DNA of 64,000 bases, from contig NW_024465777.1 of NCBI RefSeq assembly GCF_017591425.1, positions 620,001 through 684,000 on the forward strand. The letters run 5' to 3'. The translations under genes were made by a program, and so were the position numbers. This DNA comes from Ochotona curzoniae. Its lineage: Eukaryota; Chordata; Mammalia; Lagomorpha; Ochotonidae. Under the pieces are notes generated by a model. The model was not told the origin of the DNA. It saw nothing but the letters and a program-made list of their open reading frames with translations, and did not search any database. Position 1 is the first letter of the stretch. Every line of letters starts with the position of its first letter. Below are positions 11,262 to 23,800 of this stretch, piece by piece.

Positions 11262-13426
11262 ATTTATATATAATCTATTATATTAAAATAATGATTACAT
11301 GGTTGATCAGGGTGGGAAGGGACAAGCTATAGAGAAAATTAGGTGAATTTGCTTCCAAATTTGCTATTTCTTCTTGCTGTTCCTGGGGTAGGGGGAGAAG
11401 CAAAGGGAAATACTACTCATGACTTTCCATACATCCCAGTACCCATGGATAAGGAACTGCCACCTTGTATCAACCCAGACCCTTAATGTGTACATATTCT
11501 GAGGGTTCTGTCCAGGTGGCTTGGTTAGTTCTGAAATGCTGCCAATTTCACTGATCCAGGGATGATGTTGCCCTCCCAATGTCCATTGGCTCCACTCATT
11601 GAGATTATTTGCTGTCATCATTTGTTTGGAATGGTTGTCTAGTTAATTCGGTTCGACTGCTACAGCTCCAAATGTGCTGCTTTATTCTTTTACAGCAGGG
11701 CCTGTGTCCACTGCTCCATCTTTTTCGCTAAGTAGGGCATTTTCTTGCTGGTGAGTCCAAGAAGCTGGGCCGGGTGTCACAAGCATTGCCAGATCCTCCA
11801 CCCCTGCTGCTCACAAATCCGATACCCACCTATTATGTGGGCCCTGGGACCCAGACCTGGAGATCCAAGTGCCACAAGATTCTCTACCCTGGCATTCATG
11901 GAAACAATATCCATCTAAAAGGTGGGCCCCAGGATCTGGGTCAAGTGACCCACACCCAACCCATTCCCCTGTCCTTGGGGCTTAGGAAACCATCCCCCAC
12001 CACACACTTGGGCCTCATGACCTAAGCCAATCTATCCTACCCCTGTCTAATCCCCCATCCCTGGAATTCACGTGCCTGGCCCCCCTTGGCCAAGGCTGGC
12101 ATGATTCATCTCACCCGAGCTTCTGCATTCTTATTGTGATGCTTGGCCCAGTCTAGTCTGCTCCCTGTTCCCACTTCTGCTGGTGGGTGCTACAACCTAT
12201 CTCAGCCTAGACTAATTGCTGTCCGGTCCTAATGTGAATTGGCTGGTGTTGTGGCCCAATCTGGCTCCCCAGATTGGTTCTCAGATCTGCCAGTGGGTGT
12301 TATGTGTTGGCCCAGACTGGTCTGTCCCTAGACATGACCCACATGTATGCAGTCAGGCACTGTAATCTGGCATGGTCTAGGCTGCTCCTTGCCTTGTTTC
12401 TTGAGCTTATTTGCAGGGCTGTGTCCCAATGAAGGAGTTTCCCAAGCTCCTCCATTGAGTCCTTCCAGTGTCAGTTCATGTGCACACCCGTGGATTGTTG
12501 GCCCAGGCTGACTTTGTCTACCTCTTGTCCTGGTGAGAACAGTGACCTTGCTCAGCTGGCCAAATCCATTCTCGTTCCTGTTGTTGGTTGTTGTAGCCTA
12601 GCATTAACTGGTACTCACCCAGACACAGCTTTCATGTAGATCAGAGGGAGTCAGACATAGTCTGACCAGTTTTACACCCAAAATGGCTCTCACAAGTAAC
12701 AGTGGGGGCTGGGGTTAAGTCCAATCCATCGCTCCATCACCCCACTGCACACCCATGCAGGTGCAGTCTGTGCTCATGTACAATCATGCCTGCTGCTCTC
12801 TATTCTGCTTTTTTTCTCACCAGTGAGAACACCAACCCATTTGGGATGCCCACTTAGCTCCCCAACAAGGCCTGACACCATCCACAGTTCTAGGAAGAGC
12901 CAGCAGAAATTACAGTTCCACACAGGGGTTGGCCAAATTGCCCCCACAGATTCTGCTAACAAACCAACTTCTCTCACTTTTGTTCTCCCCTCCAAACCAA
13001 TTTGGTGTGAGTCCCCTACAAAAATGAACATGCCATGGAGTTATCAATGGAAGTCCCTCAGCTATAATTACTAACCTGGGCATAAAAACCAAAGGTCCTC
13101 TCACACTGCCACCTGTGCGATCCCATCATCCCACATTAAATCATGATACTTTAAACATGAGGGTGCGCCACCAGGCGACCCGAGGTACTATGCTGGTCAC
13201 CTTTGGTATCCAGGGTACCTGGCTACTGTAGGTCAAAAAACCTGGCCTCTAGGATAGGGGTGTCCCAGAAGCCTGCTGATCCTCCCCCTCTCAAGGCAAT
13301 TGGTGTGCTCATACCAGGGTCAAAAAGCCTCCAAGCCAGGGGTCCTGAAGGTCTGCCGCATGAGCCCATCCCCCAGGGAAACATGCACCCCAGCTGCAGG
13401 TACCTCTGCAGGTCAAAAAACCCATT
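11262..13426 (-). mobile_element. Non-autonomous retroposon, copy B, inserted in L1 ORF1
   Basis: It interrupts ORF1 of the minus-strand L1. ORF1 codons ending Ala-Glu-Glu-Arg-Ile-Ser-Glu lie above 13427 and resume below 11262. Read on the minus strand it starts near 'ggttttttgacctgcagagg', has a GC-rich middle with repeated 'gtgggtg/ctggg' units, and ends in the shared 3' module ('gaaattggcagcatttc', 'accctgatcaaccatgtaat') followed by AT-rich sequence. About 2.16 kb makes it the longest copy here. A short 'gaaatg' at both edges may be the target duplication. Confidence 0.6.
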
Positions 13427-13880
13427 TCTGATATTCTTTCTTCTGCCTCATTTGTTCTATTGTTGGAGGCTTCTGTTACCTTTTTATTTTGTTCTATTGT
13501 ACCCTTAGTTCAAGTATTTCTATTTGGTTCTGTTTTATAGTTTGTATCTCTATTGTGATCTATTCCTTAAACTCCTTGAATTCTTACCTCTGTTTCTTAC
13601 TGTCTCTGAAGTGTTTTATAATGATTTGTTTTTGTATTCCTTGTCTGAGAGATCCTCAATATCTTCATTCTGCACAGTAGGATTGAGTTAGTCTTTTACT
13701 CACTTTTTAATGAAACACTGGTTTCCTCATTTATATGGCTTGCTGCTTTTCTGTTCACTTTCCCCATGGCCTTTCGTACCTATGGGCTTTCTCCTCAAGC
13801 TGGTTTTGTCTTTAAGTTGTGTTTGTTCCTTTCAGATTTGTGGTTAGGGAAGTTTTGACCTCGGTCTCTGCACAATGCCA
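13427..13880 (-). pseudogene. L1 ORF1 N-terminal half
   Basis: The minus strand reads into Asn-Arg-Thr-Asn-Glu-Ala-Glu-Glu-Arg-Ile-Ser-Glu at 13460-13427. This is the end of the ORF1 coiled coil, equivalent to the motif at about 3020-3050 in the plus-strand L1. The upstream part is AT-rich on the minus strand with several stops. Copy B splits it from its C-terminal half. Confidence 0.65.
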
Positions 13881-14920
13881 TCTGGCCATTTGCCCTAGTC
13901 ACTTGGATTGTGCTCCTTTCTGTCTCACCTGACCTGCAGTCTATGGAGCTGTGAAGTGGATCAGGTCTGCGGTTTTAATGATAGTGCCTCTGCTGAGGCT
14001 GCTCTGAATGTTAGCTTTGCTAGGAGTTTCCCAGTCACCAGCACTGTTCAAGTGCACCACCAGGTGGTTCCTGCTGAGGATGTGCATGCCCCTGCACTCT
14101 TGTTTTTTTGTTTTGTTTTGTTTTGTTTTGTTTCTTTCGCCCACTGTTGGTAACTGAGCCTTTGAATCTTATTGCTCACTGACATAATGTGTCTGGGGTT
14201 TGATTGTGGCTCACTTCAGGATTCATGCAGTTGATCCCAACCCAGTCTCTACCCCCACAGGGATCCAGAGTCTCCCTCTTGGTCGGATCTGATATCTCTC
14301 CAGAGGGGTTGGGGTACAAGCTCTCTGGGCATAAGGTGTATTCTGCTTTGTGTCCCCCACCCTGGGCTGGTTTACTCTTCATTGGCTCACTCCCCACAGT
14401 GGCTGTCCTGATTTGGGGATCAATCAATCAGGAGCCGTGGGCTTTTACTCAGCTCTGCCTCCCCTCACAGTGTTTCGTTCTACGGCTTTTTGCCTCACAC
14501 TGTCTCTTTGGTGAGGGTCCTGCTGAGAGTCTGTCTACTGATGTTCCCTTTGTGCTGGCTCCAAATTCACTGGGTCTTTGTCTGCAGGTTGGGTTGGTCT
14601 CTGGTAGTTCACTTGGGCTCACCTACCTCCTGGGTTGCTAGCTGTCATCTTGTGCATTTTCAGCAGATAGTCTTTGATTACACAGCTCCTATTTCTCTCT
14701 GGTTTCCTCCAGGGAGCATCACTCACCGTGTCCATGGATTTTCCTTCTCCAGCTCTGCACTCCATCTGATTTTTATCACGCAGCTGTTTGCCTTCTCAGC
14801 TACATCTTCCTTCCCTGATTGGCCATTTTGTCTCCCCCAACTGAGTAAATGTGTTTTTATCTTTTCTTTGGAGGTTGTGAGCTCCTCTCCAAGTTTGTCA
14901 TAATCTACTAATTGTACATA
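13881..14920 (-). mobile_element. L1 5'UTR of the minus-strand element
   Basis: Located upstream of ORF1 in the minus-strand reading, GC-richer than the ORFs and without a conserved coding frame, as expected for a lagomorph L1 5'UTR. It contains a (TTTTG)n stretch. The assignment rests on position and composition only. Confidence 0.5.
14102..14133 (+). repeat. (TTTTG)n microsatellite
   Basis: Five or more 'ttttg' units in a row within the L1 5'UTR region. Confidence 0.85.
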
Positions 14921-15424
14921 ATCTACTATTGAGAAGTGTAGTTACCCTATTGTACTGGAGAACATATGGTTGTTCAATTCTTTTTGATAGTTCTTTAAAC
15001 TTTTAAATATAAAAAGAAAAGATTTATTATATCTCACAGATACAATTGTAAAATGATAACCATTCTTTTCTCCCGTCCTCTCTTAGTATCTTTTCCTTTC
15101 TTTCCTCTAATTCTATGTACTGATACCAGTTACCAAACTTACTCCTGTTTCTCCTCCCATCACCCTGCCCAGCTTTTAGTAATCAGTGTCCTAAATTTAG
15201 ATAAACAATTTTAGACTCCCATATGTGGGGCAGAGCATATAATTGTCTTCCTGTGATTGATTTATTGTACTTAATGCAATAACCTCTAATTTTATCTGTT
15301 TTGCTCCAACATCAGGAATTCATTCTTATTTATGACTGTATGTTATTTCCTTATAATTTAAGCAACATTTTCTCTATACATACAACAACCGAAAGACACT
15401 TAATTTTTTTAATAAGACAATTTT
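14921..15424. other. No gene recognised (AT-rich)
   Basis: AT-rich sequence between two L1-derived pieces. I see no coding motif. It may contain further diverged LINE sequence. Confidence 0.4.
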
Positions 15425-16190
15425 TCTGAATACATTTTTAAATATATGTATTTTTTATTAATTACATTGCATTATTTGACACAGTTTCATAGGCTCTGGA
15501 GATCCCCTAACCTCTCCCCGTACCCTCCCTCCATGGTGGATTCCTCCACCTTGTTGCTGTATTACATTTTAAATTCAGTCAAGATTCTTTCATTGCAAGA
15601 GTATACCAAGCATAGAGTCCAGCATCTTATTGTCCAGGTAAATTCAACAGTTTCTTGGGGAGACCATCTCTGGTGTGAAGGCAGAGCTGGCAGAATATCA
15701 TCCCGATCAATTTAAAGCCACAAAATAACATCAGTGACAATTTGGAACATTATGGAATTAATGACATGGTATTGAGTAACCAATATGTTAAAACAATGCA
15801 AGTTCTTAACCACATGCTGTGACTACTTCATTGATATTTCAATTTTAGTTTATACCAGAACCAGCTGCTATGCACCTTAAAATGGTTATAGGGTACTATT
15901 CAGCTGTCTCATGTCTATTTTCATTTTAGTGTTCAGCAGTTTATAGTGTTGAAGCATAATTTTGCTGAACTTGGCAGATTTTAGGATAATCTAAACTGGG
16001 TTATAATTCTAACAAGGCATATGTCTATAACTGAGGTGCAGAACAGTTTTAGGAAGGGCGTGCAGAGAAATCTTCAATACCTTAGTGAAGAGTAATTAAT
16101 ATTTGAGTCCTACCTAGTAACGTATGTGTGAGTCCATGATGACCGTTTCCTGTCTGGTTCTAAGCTTTCCTTTTTGTTCTCTGTCTTTGT
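15425..16190 (-). mobile_element. L1 3' end (3'UTR), minus strand
   Basis: In reverse complement this matches the 3' end at 62270-62660. It shares the A-rich end beside 'ttttttattaattac', the 'ccatggtggattcctccacc' block and 'cagctctgcc/ggcagaat' sequence, in the same order. The 5' limit near 16190 is approximate. It is a truncated copy with no ORF2 seen. Confidence 0.7.
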
Positions 16191-16209
16191 ATTCTAAAAT
16201 GTGTGTGTT

Positions 16210-16224
16210 GGGGGGGGGGGGGGG
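16210..16224 (+). repeat. Poly(G) run of 15
   Basis: Fifteen consecutive G follow a short 'gtgtgtgtt'. Such runs are unstable and can be a sequencing or assembly trouble spot. Confidence 0.8.
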
Positions 16225-16629
16225 CCCTCTGGAGCGACCCTGATGGTCATTGCAAGAGAGGGTAGGGATCCAAAGTTGGAACTAAGTAAGGACCAAATAA
16301 AGCTCCTCTCCCTAGTACCAAAGGAAGTTTACTCTTCTGTTTCTGTGGACAGCTCAGGGTTCCTGGCTGTTGTTCTGATGACCTTGGATCCTACAAAGAA
16401 CGATTTAGGCTTCTTCCACCCCGTGTGATAGATCCAAACAGGGGTGGATGACCTCAGAGTTCTCAGCCTCCAAAGGCACTCCAGTTTCCCGTGGTCTCTT
16501 TGGCAGTTGGGATGTAGTCCTTGTTGCCCTTGGTGATGATCCAAGAGGAGACATTTAGTTTTATTCCATTCCCTAGCTGTTGTAATTAGTGATATAATGA
16601 ACACTTGGAGTATACAAATTTCTGGTAAC

Positions 16630-16950
16630 CTACTGGCTACATCCTCACCTTGCCTGTGCTGGCACCCATATTGGTGCTAATTAGTGTCCTGATAGCCCCA
16701 TTTCTCATCCAGCTCCCTGATTGTGGTCTGGTAAAGCAGTCGAGGACTGTCCAGGGCCTTGGGACCCTGTAACTACCTGGGAGACCTGGAAGAGGCTCCT
16801 GTCTCCTGGCTTCAGATAAGCTCGGCTCTGGCTGTTGCGGGCACTTGGGGAATGAGTCAATGGAAGGAAGATCTTCCTTTCTGTCTCTCATCCACTCTGT
16901 ATCTCATCCACCCTCCCCCCCAAAAAAGAAAAAAAAGCATAAAAAAAGAA
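16630..16950 (+). mobile_element. CSINE, diverged
   Basis: The body blocks 'ggtctggtaaagcagtcgag', 'ccttgggaccctg', 'gagacctggaagaggctcct' and 'cttggggaatgagtcaatgg' are in C-repeat order. They are followed by a pyrimidine stretch and an A-rich tail at 16918-16950. The head is degenerate. Confidence 0.85.
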
Positions 16951-18190
16951 TTTTTGTTTTATGCTGACTTAAATTCCCTTGCATGTATACTCACAAGTGA
17001 TATAGCAGATCATATAACAAATCTGTTTTTTGACTGGTTTGACAGACAATGAATGAGAAGAAAACTTTCAAGAGTTAGACATGTTCTAAATTTTGATCAA
17101 GGTGGTGGTTATATTGGTATAAGCATTTTTGGTGTCCTTTGAGGTATACATTTCAGAAAACAATATATTTTACTTGTGCAAAATTATCCAATAGTTGATT
17201 TGATTCCTAAAAAGCTGGATGCCTCTAATTGAGTCTAGAGGATATTCATTTAGGATGTTGGTATCTCTTTGGTCAGACTGTTAACAGATCACTCCTAATA
17301 GTTACACAGTTGCTTTTTGGGTCCCAGATTATCTGTAAGTCTCATGTGACTTGAAGAAACATTAATTGAACTCAGAAAGAAAGTACAGTGGAAAGCGAGC
17401 TCCTTCTGAACACTCTGTACCTGGCACAAGTACTCTTTTCTATTATTGGGAGCCATAAGGTCAAGATGCCCTCCATTTCTGATAGTTCTACAAGTACTTT
17501 CCTATGTCCATTACACTATGAAGAGAAAGAAATTATATTTCTTTTGGTTTTATCATCTGAGTAATTTGACTTAGTGACTTGAACATTGCATTGACTCACA
17601 GTTCTGATTATCATATAGACAGATATTTTCTTCACTCTGAATAATGTGGCTTCAGTCCCCTGCAAGTGAGAGAAGGGACCTGCATTCTCAACAAGGGTAC
17701 ACATCCCGGTTCTTACTCTGACACAGCCCAATTCAAAGTACCCTGGGGTGGCCCTTGTTACTTTCTCTTTTATAGTAACTGAAGACTTCAGCAAGAGGTA
17801 GGCTGTGATTATCTTTTTAGACTCATTTCCAGGAGAGATACTGAAAAAACAAAAAACAAAAACAAAAAACATGCATCTGGGCAGCAAGGTGTGACCCTTT
17901 TGTCAAGATTTTCCCAATTTAGTGATGAGTTAAAAACCTGCCAGCACCACACCATTCGGGCATATCCTTGGATGCTGAACACCAGGACCACCAGATGCAA
18001 ACTGTATAGAGCCAGGCTTGCACTGCCCTAAGGATATCTTAAGCTTATAGAAATCCACCAGCTCTATCCAGGCAGTGACATGCAGATGGGTATGTATTAG
18101 TCAAGGACACTGGCAAACAGAAAATTGACTTCTATGGAGAGAAAAGGAGGTAAGATACTAGACTCTTTGAGGTAAATAAATAACTGCAAA
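16951..18190. other. No gene recognised
   Basis: Unique-looking, moderately AT-rich. A 123-codon minus-strand frame at 17887-17516 has no recognised motif. An A/C-rich stretch at 17845-17871 looks like a degraded poly(A). Confidence 0.45.
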
Positions 18191-18199
18191 TAGACTGAA

Positions 18200-18495
18200 G
18201 ATGGGTTGGCTGAGGGGAGTGGTCTCATTTGGGTCTGACTTAGTTTGTTCAGCATTGACTTGAGATTTTCAATTCCGAGAGCTCTGATGAGAAGGTGACT
18301 CCATGGGAAAGGAAGACAGACACCAGAGCCACCTAATGGGGAAACAGTTTTCAGAAGAAAAGAGGGAAGAAAGAAGGAAAACTCAATGAATACAGGAGTT
18401 GATCCTGTTTGTCTTAATGTTTGTAAGGGGAAACTAGTCCAAATAAAAATAGGTATGAACTTAGGTCTTTGAGTAGATTGCTTTTCTAAGAACTC
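18200..18495 (+). repeat. Left arm of a long inverted repeat
   Basis: Reverse-complementary to 19099-19325. The core 18419-18493 is identical over 75 bases to the reverse complement of 19101-19175. Outer parts match with small gaps, for example about 65 bases missing from the right arm around the 'cttctg' near 19240. About 600 bp separate the arms. The minus strand of this arm holds a 158-codon open frame of no recognised family. Confidence 0.85.
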
Positions 18496-19098
18496 TGCTC
18501 TGAATAGGATGCTGCATCTTTCTGGCCTGCCTCTCACTGGCTTTCTGCTCCCTTCTCTCCTCCAGATGTTCATGTGGTATTCGTAAGTCAGTGTTCTGCC
18601 TCATACTTTCTGATTAGTGGCTTATTCTCATTGGTTCCTCTTACATAGATGGAAATAGCAGATCATGTGTTAGCCATAATCCCTTACCACTTTGGGCAGA
18701 TGCTGTAAGGTCTATAGATTGACATTGTCATTGAGTGTAGGTGGTTTTATTCTAATGACATTTGGGTTAATCTGTTAGTGAAAATTTTCTTTATAATTTT
18801 TGTCCTGACCAGGAAAGTCTGACATACACAAATTTAGACACAAGATTTCTGAGTTCTGACTGGTTATGATCTTGTACAAATCTCTATTCTGTCTGTGGCA
18901 TGAGTCTCACCTTCATAAAATAAACAGGCTCCTCGGGATGAAGCTTCAGAGACCAGGCTTGGAGCCAAACTAAATACAAGATCACAGGAATGATTTTTCT
19001 TCTTATCATCTCTGTATCCTATTCAGAGAGGAGGGAAATGTTCACTCTGACACTGACCTACTCTGTAGGAGAAGGTAGCAAGACAGCCAGCAGAGGGG

Positions 19099-19325
19099 GA
19101 GTTCTTAGAAAAGCAATCTACTCAAAGACCTAAGTTCATACCTATTTTTATTTGGACTAGTTTCCCCTTACAAACCTTAAGACAAACAGGACCAACTCCT
19201 CTATTCATTGAGCTTTCCTTCTTTCTTCCCTCTTTTCTTCTGCAAAGAGGTCATCATGACTCTCTTGGAATTGAAAACCCCAAGTCAATGCTGCACAAAC
19301 TAAGTCAGACCCAGAAAGAGACGTT
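19099..19325 (-). repeat. Right arm of a long inverted repeat
   Basis: Pairs with the arm at 18200-18495. The 75-base perfect core is at 19101-19175, and more diverged matching includes 'aagtcaatgctg' and 'aaactaagtcagaccca' near 19283-19312. Transcribed RNA across both arms could fold into a long hairpin. Confidence 0.85.
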
Positions 19326-19329
19326 GATA

Positions 19330-19960
19330 TACAATGATTATGTGTATATGAGACACTGAACTTTTCTGCTATGTTTTGGCTCATGTAACATCAAATGCAT
19401 TTTTTTCTAAATAAATTCCTCATAGTAATGTGTATTGTCAATACCCCAGTATCAGGTAGCTAAAGACACGTGTCTCCTGTTTCAGCAGTACCTGGTGTTG
19501 TATGCAGGAATGGAATAGAATGAAGCCACTGCCTCAGTGCAGCACAATGACTGTTTTCATTCTTAAGTAGACTGATTCACACCCTCAGCTGGCCAGGGCT
19601 ATTTTCTCCAAGCTCGTACGCCCTTGTCTTTTGTGTTCAGTCCTTTTGGGCACCCATACTGCCATCCTGTTCTGAACTTATCCCACCCCCAAACCTTACT
19701 CCTGTGGCCTGAGCACTACAGCCTCCCATGTCTGTGTCAATACTGGTCTTACCAGTCACCTATAGGTCAGTGTGGAATTCTGCAGTAAAAGATTTTCTTT
19801 TGAATCAGCAAGGGTACAGACACATTTGATAAGATGAAAAATATTTAGACAGGGTGAAGTACAATAAGCAGTTTACAGGGGGAAAAAATAGGGTGCAGGA
19901 AGTAAGCAAGGGATACCTGGAGATCCCTTGGCCATAGCGAAGCTGTAGCGATGAGACAGC
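19330..19960. other. No gene recognised
   Basis: Mixed composition sequence with no recognised repeat and no frame carrying a family motif. Confidence 0.45.
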
Positions 19961-20830
19961 AGTATTGCAGGGAGCCAAAAAACCCACCAGTGGCCTACAA
20001 GCGGCAACTCAGACCCCAGTGATCCATGCTCCAGTGATCCAGGCTCTGGCTGTTGGTTTCCAGTGCCAGTCAGATATCTAGCAGTGGCCTCCACACAGCT
20101 CTTGTGACTGCCAGGTGGGAGCCTGGGTCCGTATGGTCAACTCAAGAGGTGAGTATAGTCTGGGACCTGCCAATTGTACTGGGTGACTGGTACCAGCCAC
20201 AGGCAAAGAAAGAGTAGGAGACTCAGGGCACTATCTTGTGTGAAGAGGCGGAACTCAGAGTTGACGGAGCAGCACAGAGGAGGCTGGTTTTGGCTGATCA
20301 CACGGAACTGATCCAAGTGGGGAGGGTAGCACCAGCTTTGCTCCCTTCAGGGTAGGTGTGGTCCCTGGAGCTGAAAGCCAGCAGCCAGAATTCTCTAACA
20401 AGGGCAGCAAGTGTGGACCCCAAGTGAAGGTCCAGAGTGGGCGTGTTATTAGCTAATTGCACTGAGCTGAGCCCAGAGTGCCAACGTTGCAGCCTGAGGG
20501 ATCTGTGTAGTCCCTGGAGCTGACGGCTGACAGCTCCCTGATCTTTGTTGGTGCCCCTAAGGGTGCCATCTTGGACACTGAGGCAAGCACTCCAAACACT
20601 GACAAACTGCAAGCGAAGGAGTTGTAAACTGCAAATGCGCTAATCCAGCAGCTCTCAGATATCAGTATCACAGGACCATGCACTGTTACACTGAAGGGAG
20701 GACAGCTGAGCTGCCCAAGAACTAAGCTGGAAACAAAATCACCACCATCTTACAACATTGCACAGGCTCCGCAGAACAAACAGCCCTTACAAGGCATGCC
20801 ACCAACTCCACCCAGAATAATTTCCCAATG
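19961..20830. repeat. GC-richer block with internal near-repeats, possibly retroelement 5'UTR
   Basis: 'gtccctggagctga' occurs at about 20361 and 20511, each followed by related text ('aagccagcagcc', 'cggctgacagc'). This suggests two diverged units about 150 bp apart. The composition differs from the AT-rich flanks. It resembles LINE 5'UTR or LTR sequence, but I cannot name it. Confidence 0.35.
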
Positions 20831-23800
20831 AACTAACACTGAATACATGGTGCATCTCTGTCCACTTCCACTTGGGCTGTCCCATGGGAGTCTTATTCCT
20901 CTTCAAAGTCTCTACTCAGAATTTCTGAGCAAGGCCAAGTTGGCTCCTGCTGTTCACTTGCTGAAAACAAAACTCAGGGTTTTCTCCTTATCTTGGTATA
21001 AATCCAAAAAGAGGCATTTTCCCCACGCCTACCTAGTAGAGTGAAATTCTATTTATACCTCTAGGAAACACAGGACCATGTGTTTTGCCCTGATTCACTG
21101 TTTCTGATGTCAGTTATTTATTTTATAGTTTTTTTTATGGTGTGCAGAATTGTAAGGGTTAATTCACATTTGGAAGAATCACTGTAGAAATAAGATGCTC
21201 CTTAATTTTTATGAAACCAGCCAGCCACTGATTAGAACATCCAAAGCCTAATAGTTAGGGAGCATAGCAGACCCCATACCCATAGACAGCCATATTAGAA
21301 ACTAGGCTCTGGCATCATACCAGAACACAACACAAAGCAGCATGTCTCAACTGCTTAGTATCAGGTGAACGTAACCTGCCTTAATTTGTCAGCTCAACAG
21401 TATTCCGCAATCACCAAATCTGCCAAGTGGACCACAAAGTAGCATTTGTTAGCTGGTCAGGAACCATGACCACTAGGCAAGACACACAGAAAAAAAAGCA
21501 GAGCCCTGACATATTGAATGTATGTAGAACTGATCAGTTCATATGCACTCCTCGGTAGGCTCCTAATACTCAGACTTTCACAGACCTCTCCATAAAGCAG
21601 AAGTGTCTGTTCATCAATAAAATCTACTTTCTCCTGCTTATTCTCCCATTACTGTCTGCATTATAATTGTTCATGGTTTATAGACAAAGAACTGGCTCCA
21701 CACTCCTGCAATATCTTTGTTGTGTGACTTGAATGGATAGACTTGAATCCAGTGAGTCGGATCATCTCCAGAAAGAAGGCTGAGCAAGTGTAAAGTTGGG
21801 GAAATTTTACTCTTCTTCATAGCCATTAAAACAAACAAACCATTGATTTCCCAGCATACAGTTACAGATTTTGGCATGGCTCTCACTGGGAAAAACTTCT
21901 AGTCTCCCTCCATGATCTTTTGCTTTCCCTTTTGCTTATCCATCATTCTCCACAACAAGGACTACTACATTCCCTGGAAACTTTGACTCTGAAAATATTA
22001 CTTGCCTCTCTTTGTAAAATTCACTTCCAAATTCAGGCACATGAGGTATTTCCCTGACCTAGGAGATGCAGGGCGATTGTTCTCACACTAGACAGGGTGC
22101 TGATGATGCAGGTCAGGGATAGGCACCCAGTCCAGTCTCCACCCAATGGAGTTTGGTGATGGGGTGTGGGGAGGAAGATGAAGAGTGAGTATTGATGTGT
22201 GCATGTCGTCCTGCAAGGTGCTTCTTCCTTCTTCATGAGCCTTAGGGTGCACAGGATCCCACCGAGCATTAAATGGGAGTGCTCAGGGCCTAAAAGAAAG
22301 AAAAACAACCTTTTTTTTTTTTTTTGGTCTGTCTCTGTACCACTGCCTAATCTGGTACAAATTAGAGGATGAAGAGTGATGGTTTCCTGAAGAAATTTAG
22401 ATATTTCATCAGCTAGAGGCTCTGATATCTGCCACCATGTGTTGTTATTTGAAATCATTCCTCCTAGGAAAATTTAAAAATTCATTTCAAGATTGTGGAA
22501 CTGAGTATCTGGGCCTAATATGCTAAACCCTCATCCCACTTCCTCAGTCATTACCTTTGTGGCTGGTTTATAACACTCTCATGCAGAAGGATGTCAAAGT
22601 ATTACTTCTTGCACTAATTTGGACACCTGAGTTTGAAGGGATTTATCCCTGTTGGAGCTGACCAAATCACTGCTTTAAAAATCCTCTGTGACATTTGGTG
22701 ACTTGTTAAATTTGTTTTTATAATTTAGTTGAATAAAAACCGTCCAAATAATGGTAGGTGCTCAGAGCCCTGTTTTTGTGAATTTTAGGGTGTATTTCGA
22801 AAACTTAAAACTTTGCTTTTCATTTATTAGAAATAAAAGCTAATGGTGTTTTACTGGAACACTACTGCTTGTCCTCAGGATTTTCTGAAGTTAAATGGGA
22901 AATACCCATGTGAGAGATCTCTGATTTATGTTTTGCAGCTTACAGTTGATTTATGAAGAAAAATCAGGATAAGTTGTATAAATGCAAGCATCTATGCTGT
23001 TAAGCCAAAGTGAGAAAATACAAAATGATTAGAATATATTGATCCAAATGCCTGTTGATTTTGGTCATCTTTTTAAATTTATTTTTCTTACAGAGGGATA
23101 AGATATTTTCAAAATTGTCAGCATGCATCTGGGACTATTTTCTGCACAGAAAATATTATACTTACCCTTGCTAGTTATTCAAAAATCATAAACAAGTAAT
23201 TCAAATAAAGGTTTCACATATAACAGCCTATAAATTTTCTTTGACATGAAAATCATTTAAAGTGTTTGCTATGCTTGCCTAATCTATTTGCAATTGCTAA
23301 ATATATCTTTTGTAGGGGTGGATGACGTAAATGTTCCTAAATAAAATTTAACCACTCTTAGCATCTTAAGTTCTTTGAAAAACTACAATTCGGATTTACT
23401 AGTAAGTGTTGTTTGATAAATTGTCCATATATGGCAAATAATTCATGGCAGAATAAAGGTAACTGCATGCATAAGTAAGTTGCCAAAGGTGTTAATAAGT
23501 CACAAAAGTTTGAAAAAAAATAAAATAAGAATGAAAAGTTTCTGTGTAATTGAGCTAAGTATAATCTTCACAGTGGTTACAGGATTTTCCAAAAAAATCA
23601 AGTATTGATATAAAAGATATAATGATATAAGAGTGAAGCCAGATCCTTGGTCATGCCATGACACTTTGTCTTGGGGTCTTTTTTGCTTTCGATGTTGTTA
23701 ATTTTCCATGTTGTGACTTTATGTGCTGTGAGCAGAGACACACAATTTTTCCATTTTATAAAGATAATCCTCTGTGTTCCCTACAGTTTTTGCTAAGTTC

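Noticed and set aside
18097..18573. A 158-codon minus-strand frame
   Set aside because: No recognisable family motif, and it overlaps the inverted repeat. Open length alone is not enough.
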